Assembly (NCBI GenBank): GCA_030411725.1
Contig: MU839828.1
Coordinates: 124,001 to 188,000 of the forward strand
Length of the DNA stretch: 64,000 bases
Origin: Echria macrotheca
Taxonomy: Eukaryota > Ascomycota > Sordariomycetes > Sordariales > Schizotheciaceae
Reading direction: 5' to 3'
Below the pieces are notes generated by a model. It saw only the letters and a program-made list of their open reading frames with translations. It was not told the DNA's origin and made no database searches. This document shows, piece by piece, positions 11,024 to 22,369 of this stretch. Made by a program: the position numbers and the translations under genes. The number at the start of each line of letters is the position of its first letter. Positions within the stretch are counted from its first letter, which is position 1.

Positions 11024-12362
11024 TCTATGGCAGATTCAGGATCAATGGAATCCAGAGCAGAGAAGGAGAAACTGACTTGAGATTCATTGCGGAAACGGCC
11101 GGGTGCAGCTATCGAGGTGCTTCTTCAACAAACACCAAAACACCAAAGGTCTTGCTCCTCAACAAGTTAGTTTACACCTACCACTGGCATCTCGTACACC
11201 CTCATCTCTCTTTCCTCAGGCGGTAGCAACGACGGCCTATCGCACTGGTCGAGCATGCGACCATCGGCCTAGTCAGCGACCCGGACGATGGGCAAGGACG
11301 AAAGGCGCTGAAAACGCAGTTAGTTCGATACCAAACTAAGGTAGGTGTCTAGCCTGAATCTAAAGCTGAACGAGGAACAAATTGAGAAGTTTCAAAAAGA
11401 CTTCAAGGCCTTGAGAATAACCCTGTAGTTGAGAATACTACATGAATAGGTAGCGAGGCTATTTTAAGGAGGCCTCGACGAGACCCTTAGGGTCACGAGA
11501 AAGGACAACATGCTGTTGAGGGCCATGAAAGACGCCATAAAACCGGAAACGGCAACAGAAGTCCAGTATGTGCGTTGGGACGAGACAGTAGAAGGTTCAA
11601 GGGCCAACACCACAGTTAAGAATGGAGAACTGATCGATATAGACGAGCGGAGTTCCGCCGATTCAACGTTGATGACTCACGAGATTTCTCTTCGTAATGG
11701 CAGGTATCACCAATCCTCCGCAAGGTCCTAGGCGACCATGTGGATGGACTTAGGGACGAGGAGCGCGGAAAGCCGGCCCCCAAAACAATGAAGTTTCTAG
11801 TCTTATCAACACTTCCTCCACTATCTTCATGAATCACACTGTATCCCGTAACGTTCCAGGTGGCTTGAGGCCTGCCAACCACGACTGCGCCCCTTCGTAT
11901 CCCCGCAGGATTTCGGCAGGTAACCTCCAGCGGAGGACCCGCCAGCTCGTCATCACTCTATGTAGGGCCCCCGGGGTGTGTGGGGTCCTCGGTAGAGAAC
12001 CCGGGGCGTGACTGCAAGTGGATCGGCGGATCTTGGAAGGATCTCGGTACCTGCGGCGGGAATCAGGCTAATGAGATCTGGCCCCCAAGCCTCGGTGCTT
12101 GCAGGACACGACGTGCTGAGTCCGAGATGCGATCGAGTCCGGATACGATGGCTTCAATGGTGTTGTGACATCGTGAGGTTCGTGATGTGACGAGCAAAAG
12201 GTATAAGAACGGGGAGACTGGACGTGTCCTGTCTTCACTTCTCATCATCATCAATCTCAGCATCTCATCTTCAGAAGAGTCCAATTTTTAACCTTTAATT
12301 TCTAATTTCTCGCTCTGACTCCCAAAACTCTTTAACCACACTTCACATCTACATCAATCAAG
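11024..12362. other. Intergenic with coding-like fragments
   Basis: Between about 11060 and 11740 several short plus-strand stretches read like protein. They include LVEHATIGLVSDPDDGQ at about 11240, LNLKLNEEQIEKFQKDF at about 11355 and a 73-codon frame at 11510-11731 rich in Glu and Asp. They lie in different frames, and plausible splice sites (GTTAGT near 11164, TTTCCTCAG at 11220) do not give one clean model. I read this as a decayed or lineage-specific gene. The segment from 11740 to 12362 is the promoter side of the next gene. Confidence 0.35.
12202..12208 (+). promoter_or_regulatory. TATA-box-like element
   Basis: TATAAGA lies about 160 bp before the start codon of the secreted protein at 12363, followed by a CT/CA-rich leader. 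The position fits a fungal core promoter. Confidence 0.4.
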
Positions 12363-13052
12363 ATGCTCGCCACAATCGCCCTCCTCGCCGGCCTCGCCTC
12401 GGCCGTCCCCACCATGATCCCCAACGACAAGTTCGAGATGCGCGACTCCAAGGGATTCCGCCTCGTCGTCAACGTGACCAACCCCGCCCACGACTTCCCC
12501 GGCAACCCGGTCAATGGCCTCAAAGTGTTCCCCGCCCGCGCGGGCGCCAACATCAACTACGCATCCGTCACCAACACCGGCGGCGCCGTCTTCTTCACCA
12601 CCTCGACCAACCTCACCCGTCTGAGCACCGACTACCTGCCGACCGGTCTCGTGTCGCGGCCCAGCCCGGACTCCGCGCACACCGACATGCTGGGCCTGGA
12701 CGTCGGCCAGGGCACCGCCGGCTTTGGCGTCTCGACGTGGCCCAAGACGTGCGGCACCCTCCAGGCCCCGGTGTCGGGCACCTTTGCCGTCTGCGACCTC
12801 GGCTTTGAGGCGCCGGTCCATCCGCGGTTTGTGGTGCAGTATGTCGAGGGCACGGCCAACGCGGGAGACGACAAGTTTTACGCCGAGGAGCCGAATGTGC
12901 CCGACAACTGCGTCGCCGTCAAGTTGCTCCCCGAGTGTGCCGAGCTGGCGGGCACGAAGCGCGCGGATGGCGAGGAGATTGTGACCAGCCGGTGCTATCC
13001 GGATGTCGGTGTCATCACCTGGCAGGACGGCATGAAGATCTGCTGGGGTTAA
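12363..13052 (+). CDS. Secreted protein, DUF7907-like
   Basis: A single exon of 229 residues. Residues 1-15 (MLATIALLAGLASA) form a clear signal peptide. The mature part starts with a strand-rich domain (KFEMRDSKGFRLVVNVTN), followed by two N-glycosylation sites (NVTN, NLTR), and has six or so cysteines towards the C-terminus (KTCG, VCDLG, DNCVAV, PECAE, SRCYP, KICWG) that could pair. This pattern matches small secreted ascomycete proteins grouped as DUF7907, whose function is unknown. A TATA-like element and a pyrimidine-rich leader precede it. The family name is from memory and less certain than the secretion call. Confidence 0.8.
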   Translation: MLATIALLAGLASAVPTMIPNDKFEMRDSKGFRLVVNVTNPAHDFPGNPVNGLKVFPARAGANINYASVTNTGGAVFFTTSTNLTRLSTDYLPTGLVSRPSPDSAHTDMLGLDVGQGTAGFGVSTWPKTCGTLQAPVSGTFAVCDLGFEAPVHPRFVVQYVEGTANAGDDKFYAEEPNVPDNCVAVKLLPECAELAGTKRADGEEIVTSRCYPDVGVITWQDGMKICWG

Positions 13053-13252
13053 ATCTCAAAGGTCTTCTGGGAGGTGTTGTCGGGCGGGCACGAATGTCTT
13101 CCGCATGAGATACGGTTGGGATAGACAGGAGTACAGACTAGACGGGGACATGGACACGGAACATAGGTATTCTAATAGCTAATCGTTGTTAATCAACTAT
13201 ACTCTTTCAAAACCTCGCCTGTATAGGTACAAATGCATTGTATACAAAAACC

Positions 13253-13976
13253 CTACAACAACCGCAAATAACTCCCATCATCCTCCATCATCGCCTCTCT
13301 CACCCGGATGCCCACCTCCCGCTCGGTATCCTCAATCCCCCTCCCATCCGTCCTCACAACCAACACATCCCCCTCATCCTCCCCGGGCCTCTCGAGCACC
13401 GCAAACTGCGAATGCACCAGATTCGGCCCGGCAAAATGCCCCTTGCGCTCGGCTGCCCGGCGCACGAGCACCTCCTCGGGCGCGTCCAGAAAAACAAAGC
13501 GGATGCGCAGGTTGCCCGCGCGCTCGCCGCCCTCGCGCAGCACGTCGCGGTAGTGCCGCTTGAGCGCCGAGCAAGTCATGACTAAATGCGGCGAGCTGGA
13601 CGGGTCCGACGGCTGGACGGTCTCGTGGTCGCGGAGGGCCTCGAGCCAGCCGGCGCGGTCGGCGTCGGTGAGGGGTTCGCCGCGCGACATTTTTTCGACG
13701 TTGGCTTTGGGGTGGTACTTGGGGTTTTTGTTAGCACGGAGCCCCATGTCCGAGGGGGTAGGTAGGTAGGTGAAAAGGGGGGTTTATTACGTCGTCGCCT
13801 TCTACAAAGGTGAAGCCTAGGTCGGCGGCGAGCGCCTTGGCTATCGTCGTCTTGCCGCATGCTGTTGGGCCGGTGACAAACCAGATCCAGCGGTGGCCGT
13901 GGTGTTGGTCGGTACGGCTCGTGTCTCCGTTTGGTGCGGTAATTGAGGTTCCCGCCTGGTGTGGTATGTCGCCCAT
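13253..13976 (-). CDS. Gluconokinase
   Basis: Two exons, 13976-13791 and 13717-13253, encode about 216 residues. Exon 1 carries the P-loop (VTGPTACGKTT, residues about 36-46) and the EGDD substrate motif. Removing the 73-nt intron (GTAATA..CCCAAG, branch GCTAAC) gives EGDDYHPKANVEKMS, the hallmark of thermoresistant gluconokinases. This supports the splice sites over the unspliced frames. Further family blocks are PLTDADRAGWL and TCSALKRHYRDVLR. The enzyme phosphorylates D-gluconate to 6-phosphogluconate, feeding the pentose phosphate pathway in the cytosol. The length is normal for the family. Confidence 0.92.
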
Positions 13977-14760
13977 TTTTAAATCGTTGCTTGAGGCCTC
14001 AGCCTATTTGAGAGGGAATTCTTAGATACCGTATGGAAGAGGTGAGTGGCTTATGATAAGGGTCAAAAAGAAAGGTCAATGCGCATCGGCACGTCGGACA
14101 CGGGAGCCGGCCGGTTTTGTATCGTTCCCCCGGGACTGCCGGCGCTGACGTCAGGACCCGAGTGGCTTGCACACGGGCCGGAGCACTATCTGTCGCCACT
14201 CTCTCTTGAATATGAACCTTTCGGGCTTTGTGTTTCTGCTATGGAACCAGCGAACATAAATAGAATGAAATTTAGAACGCGAGGAAATCTGGGGAGAAGG
14301 AGAAAAAGCAGGGGAGAACTAAGGTTCTGCAACTTCAAACCCGGCAATGAAACTGCAGTGTGCACCGCTTGTTTATTCCCGAGTGATAAACGACTGTCAG
14401 CCCAATCCCGTAAGGTTTCCCCTGAATTCAATGCATAAAAGTCATCCATTTCATGTCGTATACAAGGGAGTATCTGAAGCGTGAGAGTAAGCATGTCCTT
14501 TTTCCCGCACGGCATTTCAGGCGGAGAAAAAGGTCGAGATAAATGGCGCCAGAGTACCTGCTCAATTGTAGAAGTATACCTAGGTCTATCATCTTACCCA
14601 CTTCTCATCACCAAGAACAACCATCAGGGTAAATACACCACCCCTAAATCTCTCCTGTCCGCCCAGCGTGACACCTACCCATAAAGCCGCGACCAAAGCC
14701 CCAGAGCATTCCTCACCCTATTCCCGGCCCCAAACCATCAACCCCCCTCCTCCTCTCCGC
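13977..14760. other. Intergenic
   Basis: No supported gene. Frames at 14046-14438 and 14186-14515 overlap on opposite strands without family features. The region holds the gluconokinase promoter and the 3' side of the small secreted protein gene. Confidence 0.45.
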
Positions 14761-15099
14761 TCAGATCCAAACACATCCAGTACCCGCCTGGCCGCAGACC
14801 ATCTAAACCCCCGCGTCAACACACACTGCACTCATCACTCATCATCAAGAAGCAGAAAGCAAGCATACCACATTAGGCGATCCGCCAGGGCAAGACCACA
14901 AGTCGCAAGTCTCCTTCTGGCCCTTGCAGCGGCAGTTGGTCTGTCCGACCACGTTACCGCCGAAGCAGGCGGGCAGGATGCGCGAGCAGTCGGCGCGGGC
15001 GACGATGGCCGCGCCCGTGTCCTCGACCGAGGCTGCGCTCGGGGCGGCCGTGGCGCCGAGGGTGAGGAGGGCGAGGACGGGGATGGTGAGGAATTGCAT
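14761..15099 (-). CDS. Small secreted protein with eight cysteines
   Basis: Unspliced, the frame ends after seven cysteines. A 66-nt intron at 14868-14803 (GTATGC..GTTTAG) instead joins exon 1 (15099-14869) to a 42-nt exon (14802-14761) coding MVCGQAGTGCVWI. The result is 90 residues: a signal peptide (about 1-19, ending ATAAPSA), a short acidic pro-region, and a mature part with eight cysteines, enough for four disulfides. The short C-terminal CGQ-GTGC motif supports this model. Fungal proteins of this kind are apoplastic or cell-surface peptides, some acting as effectors; no function is proven here. A TATATAAA box lies about 150 bp upstream. Confidence 0.75.
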
Positions 15100-15173
15100 T
15101 TTTATTGATGGCTTGGAGGGTTGGTTGGTGGGAAAGATTCCGGATGTTTTGTAGCGTTGAGTGATGGACTGGT

Positions 15174-15202
15174 GAGTGTGTGGTGTGTGTGTGTGTGTGT
15201 GA
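15174..15202. repeat. (TG)n microsatellite in 5' leader
   Basis: A run of GTGTGT dinucleotides about 80-100 bp upstream of the small secreted protein start, inside its probable untranslated leader. Confidence 0.6.
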
Positions 15203-15244
15203 TGATGTTGCGAGATGGGGGGAGAAAGTTGTGATCGTGCTGGG

Positions 15245-15252
15245 TTTATATA
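15245..15252 (-). promoter_or_regulatory. TATA box of the small secreted protein gene
   Basis: TATATAAA on the minus strand, about 150 bp upstream of the start codon at 15099. Confidence 0.5.
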
Positions 15253-18200
15253 GACATTTTCCCTGGCTCGGGTTCGAGGTTCCCTCGGGCTCTTGGGATG
15301 GGTGGATCTGGGGCAGAGGCCTTGTTGGCCGTGTTGTCTCGGCGGAGAGATTCCTGGAGAGACATCGCCACGCCTTGCTTACATCCAATCTGCGCGGATA
15401 GTGTTTTTTGACAAACCAAATCATCATGGTCATACCGTTCGGCGTTGACGATACCCAAAGCAAGCACCGAGAAGCCGAAGATCCGTTCTGCGCCTCAGGG
15501 GGTGTAATCATCGGCCGACTTGAGCATAGAGGGAAAGTATCATGTCATCCTTCCGAGGAGTCTATACAGAGTCCCATTTGATGTGTAGAGATGAACCGGC
15601 TTGACTCCTCCGTCTCGGCGTAGGCAGGTGTATACAGAAGGTCTGCGGCACCTTGTTTACTTCCCAGCGGCCGTCCTAAAGGATCGGGGGACAAGTTCGA
15701 CGATTGACTAATGAAGTCGTCCACTCTAGGTATCGACCGATGAGATTCAACGGCCGTAAAACCTCGTAGTCCTCCAGCCCTGCAATCCTTTAAACAAACA
15801 GTGGGGCATAATTCGGAAGGCGATCCTACCAATGGAGCTGCCCAGGACTTTTGTACGATGCGCATCGCGAAAGGGGTTTGGCTTACATGTTTTCTCAACT
15901 TGGCATGGTTCCACTTCCCCATCTCAGGACTGACGGCCGGCTTCATCCGTCTCACGCTGCTGCATTGGCTGGTCGTTAGTGTTTTTACCGCCAGAGCCCG
16001 CCAGGCAGCCGTAGCTTGGCCCTACTTTGCGCCAGTGGCGGAGTGTTTCGTCTAATGGCCGCACTTTCCGCCCAGCGGGTCATCCGTTGGCCAAGGGCTT
16101 GTCGCTGTCGGATTGTGTGCGGAGGTGATCCTCGGAATCGGGGGACCAATCCCGTGGGGTTTAGGTCTCAGCTGACGGCCCTGGGAAAGGGGCAGATAGA
16201 CGTACCAAAAGGTCCCGTCAGCATGTCGGTCCAATGTCCTCTACGCAAATTCGCCTCCTCGCAACGACGTCGGATAGGTGTGTTCTCCATATCACAAGGC
16301 GGTCTTCTAGGGTTTGTGAGAAAAGGAGCAAATACACCTGCCACCACCGGGCCCTCCTGTAAGCACTGTCGTCCAAACGCTAGAAGTGCAGCCAGGCAGT
16401 AAGTTCTCTTGTGCACCAAGGTTCCCGATCCCTTTCGCAGATCATGGGGATACAGCCATGGAGACATTTACAATGATCAGGTGGGTACACCCTCCAAGGT
16501 AGATACCTACGTTCTCGTCAGTTGCTTTGTCCGACACCCTCGACAAAAACTATCCCCTTTATTTCCGACGTAGGACCTGTCAAGAGGTCCGCCCTGCAGT
16601 GATACTGAGGGGATTTCGATTTGTTCAGATCAGGGTTTCACCAATGGCTGACATGTCTGCCTGCCATAGTTGGACATACTCGGACTTTTGTGGACCCATA
16701 TAACCGGTTGTCTGCGACGATCTGGGCACACGAAACTGGCTTTTCTATTTGTAGCCCTGAGCTGGGATGGGCTGTGGCTAGTTCTGAGCTTCCCCTGATA
16801 TGCCCCTGGCAAATGGTGAGCCCCTACGCGGCTGCTGCCCAGATTCAGAGACCCGTTTTCAGTGCCCACGGCCAACGTTCCTTTCGATGGAAGTATAACA
16901 GCCAATTGTAGGAATTGCTCCCAGGCAACAATTCCTATTACAATTTACGCGTATGCTGCGTGTGTGTGTTAATGTGTCAAGTGTGCTAGGAAGCCTTATT
17001 GTAATGGAGACTGCGTTAGGGGGGACGAGGATATGTGATTGCACTGCACGATGGTGGCTCACACGGTGGGGGCGGGTAAGTGAGCAACTGAAGCCTGTCC
17101 TCAGCTTTATGGCTCTCCTAGAGAGCTCTTGTTATACCGTCGGGGTGTCAGAATCCGAGCAGCGGCGGTGTGACAGGGCGGCTACAGGCAGCGCAAACGT
17201 TGTGTGAGCATTGTGATAGGTACAAGTACAATACCTCCCATTCCGGCAGCTTCGACAAGTAGGTAGGGTATAGAATACAGAAAGTGGAATGGACGTTGAA
17301 CACCCCCAAAACCCGGTTGGGGGCTTCACCCCTATATATCAGAACTAGAACCTAACCCTGGCCTGGCAGTTCTAATACCGGTGCTTGTGGTGATGCCTGG
17401 CGCTCAGCCCCAACCCAGCTCCGACCTCCGATCGGCGTTCTGCATCCCGCACTCCACATACCTGGTGTTACATCCAACAGCGGACCCCTGGGTTCGGCAG
17501 CGCGACGTGTGAACGAAAGAAAGAATCGAATAGTAGTACCAGTGCCAGTCCAATTTTTATGGCAGCCACAGTCTTCATACTACCAGTATGATCCGATGAG
17601 GTTGATCCACTCTTAACTCTCTGGGAATTTGCCAAAACCAGGCCCAGTTTCGGGTGCCATTTCCTCCTGTGCTTATCCCTAATGATAGAAATACTTCGAC
17701 TGGTATAATTTACTGGTAACTATTAGTGTAAGGCTGGTGAAAAGAAGCCAACCTAAAATACCCCAGGCGGAACGAATCCTCTGTTCTATATCCTAACTGT
17801 ATAGCACTATGCATACTGTCTAACCAGGAAATGTTTCCGCACATTTGCGATGTGCGACTATCATTCCCTCTTCTGACCGCCGGGAGTAAAAGCCACACCG
17901 AGGAGCAAACACCTCGAGCACGCGGGCTACGAAGAGCATGCTGCAAGCCATCGGCGCCCGATAGGAAGGAGAGGCTTGGCGTCGGCTTGAACTCAGATTC
18001 AGATAGGTCGCTATGATATGGAGCTCATGCTTGGCCCTCTCTTTGGCATAGTCAAAGTTGAGCGTCTAGCACCAGCAGAAACGCCTTTTTTGCCAACCGC
18101 CAACTCTGACTGCAGCTCAGCCACCCACTCGGAAGCATGTCTGGATGGCTGTTTCAGGAAAAAGGCCGTTTCCCCGCAGCAGCTGAAGCTGCACTCACCG

Positions 18201-18568
18201 GCGCCCTATGGAAACACAAAGTCGGGATTGGCCAAGACTTGCCAATCCGCAGTCTAGACCTACGCCACAATGCTAACCGACTTGTTCCACGGCGTCCCAC
18301 GGCACACAAAACTGCTTACACCAGCGAAAGCATGCAGGCTCTCTGTGATGTGGCTGGCTCCGGACGAGCTGCGCAACCACCATCGGAAAAGGCCGTCAAG
18401 GCAAGACAAGGCTTTGCGAGCATCCTACAAGATGAAGGGCCCAAGAAGAAGCTCAAATAGAACCCTGTGTCCCCAAAGACTTCCCTCGTTTTACCCGTGA
18501 TTCCAACATTTCATCCCTCTCCTCCTGAGCACTACAAACTACACACAGCTCATACAAACATACCCAGC
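15253..18568. other. Long gene-poor region
   Basis: About 3.3 kb with no gene I can support. Frames of 60-136 codons occur on both strands but lack family motifs, splice logic or coding-like base use. The longest plausible one is 18137-18460 (107 codons), which I leave out. A bulged hairpin lies at 16904-16945. Confidence 0.5.
16904..16945. repeat. Imperfect inverted repeat
   Basis: Arms AATTGTAGGAATTG and CAATTCCTATTACAATT pair over 14 bp with one 3-nt bulge and an 11-nt loop. No target-site duplication was seen, so it is not claimed as a transposon end. Confidence 0.5.
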
Positions 18569-20546
18569 ATGAATAACAACAACATGATGCCTCCCTCTCC
18601 CCTCCCCTCTCCCGGCCCCCCCGGCTCCCACTCCCCCCCGGGCTCCCACCCCTGCCCCAAGCGCATCATCATCTGCTGCGACGGCACCTGGCAATCGTCC
18701 GTGACTAACACGGTCAACGTGCCGTCCAACGTGACACGCCTCGCCCGGCTGCTCACCAAGTTCGGCATCGACTCCGCCACACAAACCCAATACCAGCAGC
18801 TCGTCTACTACGATGCCGGCATCGGCACGGGCGTCTTCAAGATCGAAGCGGCGCTGCAAGGCGGTACCGGCTCGGGTTTTGTTGGTAACGTCATCGAGGC
18901 GTACAACTTCATCGTGCTCAACTACAACCCGGGAGACCAAATCTTCTGCATCGGCTTCTCGCGCGGGGCGTATACCGCGCGGGCGGTGGCCGGGCTGGTG
19001 ACGGATATTGGCGTCGTGGCGCCGCGGGATATGCAGGACTTTCCGGAGCTGTATACTCTGTATCAGCACCATACGGACAGCCACATGTTTCGGCAGACGA
19101 AGGCATGGCGGGAGTGGGTCGACGGGGAGGAGCTGTTTGATGTCGGGCAGGTGATTGACAAGAAGAAGGAGAAGGAGGAGGAGGGAAAGAAAGAGGATGT
19201 GGCCGTGCTGGAACAGTGGGTCAAGGGCACAGCGACCAAGTGGAAGAAGAGGCCGCATCCGGCGCCCGCGGAGTCGTCGAGATGGGTCGAGGCCGTAGCC
19301 GTGTTTGATACGGTGGGGAGTCTGGGGGTTCCCGAGGTGGACGGCATCATGGGGCTGGTGGTGAAGGTGGCGGGCAAGGTGTTTCCCGTTGAGAAGTTTG
19401 GGTTCCATAACGTCGCGCTGAGCCCGTACATCAAGCATGCGTTCCATGCCCTGGCGCTGGATGAGCATCGGAAGCCGTTCAGCGCGACCATGTGGCATAT
19501 GCCGGGCGATGGCGTGGCAGACTTGCCGAAGAAGGCCGGTACGGTTGAGCAGCTGAAGAAGGACCTCAAGGAGCTGGAGGACAATCCGAATGCGAAGGAT
19601 GAGGACAGAGACAGGTTGTGGGGGCAGCTCGTCGCGGCCCAGATGCATGACGAACTCAAGGGCCACAAGTCCGAGCTCGTGCAGGTCTGGTTCCCTGGCG
19701 TGCACATCAATGTCGGCGGTGGAAGCGATGACCTCCTCAAGGATAAGCGCGGAGACTTTGAACGTGAGTGTGCCCCATCTCTGTCGTTTGTTCTGTGTGT
19801 TGTGCTGACAAGACTCAGAAATCGCCATGATCACGCTGCATTGGATGATGGCCCGTCTTGAGCCCTATCTTCAATTTGTCCCCCTAGCCCCGAAGGTTGC
19901 CACCGAAGACCGCTTTCTCCAGATGCGCCCTGTCGTTGACGAACTTATCGCATCCGACAACAAATCTCACTGGTTGATGAGAAAGATTCAAGCCAACATC
20001 GACGATAAAACGATCCCCACGCCTGATCTGTGGAAGGGGGAGGAAGACAGCCAGGTCACACTCAAGCGTGTCCTTGCCATAGACGCCTTGACGGGCTGGG
20101 CGACGGGGCCCATCATCGACAGCTACACGGGGAAGATGACCTTGGCCGGCGACAAACACCGCACCCCCGGCGAGTACAAGGAGTCACAGCTGCAGGACGG
20201 CAAAGTCGTCTCGCTCGGCCCGACCAACGAGTACGTCCATCCGTCGGTCCGTTACCGACTGGAGCATCTCAAACAGGAAAACTACAACCCCGTAGCGTTG
20301 TGGGGTTTCACTCCAAGGAAGGTGACCGTGACGGAGAAACAGTCCGATGGCACGCTCAAAGAAGAGCAGACGTACGAGTGGGTGAAGAAGGACGGGACTA
20401 GCATCCCAGAGTGGAAGATCAGTGCCAGAAACTGGATCGAAAGGTCTTGTGTGGCCAGCCGATCGTCGAGGACATGGCTTGATGCGCTGGACAAAGAGCT
20501 GCAAATCTTTTCCCAACCGCAAAACATGGTACTCAACTCCAAATGA
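18569..20546 (+). CDS. DUF2235 alpha/beta-hydrolase-like protein
   Basis: Exons 18569-19763 and 19819-20546 join across a 55-nt intron (GTGAGT..GACTCAG, branch TGCTGAC) to 640 residues. After a Pro/Ser-rich N-terminus the domain starts with RIIICCDGTWQ, the DUF2235 opening motif. It continues with YYDAGIGTG and the nucleophile elbow GFSRGAYTAR, with the putative catalytic Ser at residue 131. The later AVFDTVGSLG and WFPGVHINVGGG blocks fit the family, which includes the catalytic domain of bacterial Tle1-type phospholipases. A Lys/Glu-rich insertion sits near residues 196-206. No signal peptide, so probably intracellular. Lipase activity is inferred only. An in-frame upstream ATG exists at 18467. 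Confidence 0.88.
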
Positions 20547-21373
20547 TGGATCCGGGTGTCAGAGAGGCAGGCCTACAAGCAAACGAAGGGCAGGTAGAGC
20601 AGCAGACGGGCATGGATATAACGATGAGACAGTTCGAGCAATCTGAATTTGTAACGGCGTGAAGATATCCACAAACTTGGAGTTATCGCGTGGAAGGGAG
20701 CAAACATGGTATTTTTCCCCTCAGAGGGATCCCTCTGAGGACGGCCAAAGAAGAAGCCGTTTAAATTTCCCTGAATCCCTCCGAACACTCAGACCTGTGA
20801 ACATGGCCATCATTACAGACCCTCGCCGCACCGCCGACAAGCAGATGCAGCGAGTATGCCCGAGTCGTAGAAGATGGAGGCAACCATATAGTTGCACAGC
20901 AAATCTCTTGTCCATCGCTGCATCAAAGCGCTGCAGGTGTTGGTGAAATAGTTAGAGAGCTCGGCCGTCAATTCGATACACAGAGGAGCCTTGGCCAGTA
21001 GGTTGCAGGTTGCACCGAAAAGGCTGTCAAGAGATCGGTGGCGAGATCAGAGGTTTTTGGGTCGACAAAGAATAGAAGAGGTACCGGGACATTCACCTGC
21101 AACCTTAAAAAGGACCCCTGGAACTCGGATGAAAGAACGACAATGTCAAAGACCTGGAGAGTTTCAGGGCCACGTGCTGTATCTGACGAGGCTTCTTTGT
21201 GACGTCCGGTGGTATTAAACCGCCCCTGATCGAATCCTGTAGACTGTCAATCCGACCCCATCGATACATTACAACACAGCCAGCGTAGTTCCACACATCA
21301 GCTAGAACTAGATTGCATTTCAGAACTGGACAGCCTGACGTAACCTCAGAAAAAAAACATCGAAAGGGAAAAG
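20547..21373. other. Intergenic
   Basis: No supported gene. Short frames on both strands lack conserved features. Confidence 0.45.
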
Positions 21374-21562
21374 ATGCTCTTCAAAAGGACAGCCAAGCCC
21401 GAAGTATTCGATACAGAGCGCCTCGAACGGCTTTGCAGCTCCCTCCAGCCCCTAATGACCAAGCACGTCTCGGACGAGGAACTGGCGATTCTCCTAGCGC
21501 AGACGGATGAGTTGGTCCAAAAGCGGGGGAACTGGTTCAAACGTCTGTTTGGGAGGGCATAA
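21374..21562 (+). CDS. Small hypothetical protein (62 residues)
   Basis: A compact frame with an ordered, charged composition. It forms one amphipathic helical stretch (RLERLCSSLQPLMTKHV, then DEELAILLAQTDELVQKR) and ends in the basic, aromatic tail WFKRLFGRA, which could bind membranes. The composition looks like a real small protein rather than chance. I do not recognise it, and it may be a short gene or a terminal exon. Confidence 0.4.
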   Translation: MLFKRTAKPEVFDTERLERLCSSLQPLMTKHVSDEELAILLAQTDELVQKRGNWFKRLFGRA

Positions 21563-22066
21563 GATACACATACATCCCTTCCATCTCTTTTTCTCCCAAT
21601 TTTATCACCATTGCACCGTTCCTGTATTGCCTTCTCATCTACAATGACACCCCGCCAATGTGTGTGGTGATTCACAACTGTCAGCAACTACGGAAAAGCT
21701 TGGTATGCTCATGGAGTCCTGCAGCGCCCTCGAATACAACCCGGCGGTCGGATGCCCCTCTGAGCACCCCACAAAGAACAATGAACACCCTAGGTACGGA
21801 CAAAGCCGTCGAGCATGAAAACCTAAACAACAAAGCTCTTGAAACCTATTGTTACCTCCCTCGGCTTTCATGACATGATCTATTTAACAGCTTCTAAACC
21901 CTCGCCCTTCAAGACCTCCCGAATCCCGACGAGCATCGACGTAAATACCCAGGTACCCCATCCGACACGCCGCAGCCCAACATCCGATCTAGTCGTAGCG
22001 ATAGCACCCCGGTGTAGCCGACCTGCCCTACCCCATCAAGCAAGAAGACACATCACCAGAGACAAA
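21563..22066. other. Intergenic
   Basis: No supported gene in this stretch; it leads into the Cys-rich small frame. Confidence 0.4.
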
Positions 22067-22369
22067 ATGTGCCGCGTCATCTTCAACGAGAAGAGCTGCA
22101 TGTACTGCAAGTGTCTGATCTCAGGCCGTGTCAAGTACACCAAGTGCTGCCGCGTCCACCTGCAGAACATCAGGTACTTCTTCACTCGGGGCGGTAGGTT
22201 CGCGATGCTGGGGGGCGATGGGTGCACGGCCGAGCCGAAGGTCAAGCAGACTGCCTCCGAGGGGATTTGCAGGAAGTGTTCGCTTCGTACGAGGGCTGTT
22301 AAGTTTACTTGTAAAACTCGGTGTGGTAACTGTTCCTTGCAGGCACTGGTTAGCTTATGGCTGGTCTGA
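22067..22369 (+). CDS. Small cysteine-rich protein
   Basis: A frame of 100 residues starting MCRVIFNEK. About 13 cysteines, several in CxxC or CxC form (CMYCKC, KCC, ICRKC, CKTRCGNC), suggest a metal-binding protein. There is no signal peptide, so a zinc-binding intracellular role is more likely than a secreted effector. Similar short proteins with an MCRV start are common hypothetical proteins in ascomycetes. The C-terminus after CGNC looks less ordered and may be spliced differently. The start is preceded by a good ACAAAATG context. Confidence 0.5.
   Translation: MCRVIFNEKSCMYCKCLISGRVKYTKCCRVHLQNIRYFFTRGGRFAMLGGDGCTAEPKVKQTASEGICRKCSLRTRAVKFTCKTRCGNCSLQALVSLWLV

Noticed and set aside
18137..18460. 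107-codon plus-strand frame upstream of DUF2235
   Set aside because: No motif. It ends just before the DUF2235 leader and probably reflects chance openness.
18539..19834. 431-codon minus-strand frame opposite DUF2235
   Set aside because: Shadow of the DUF2235 exon; no membrane, signal or enzyme pattern.
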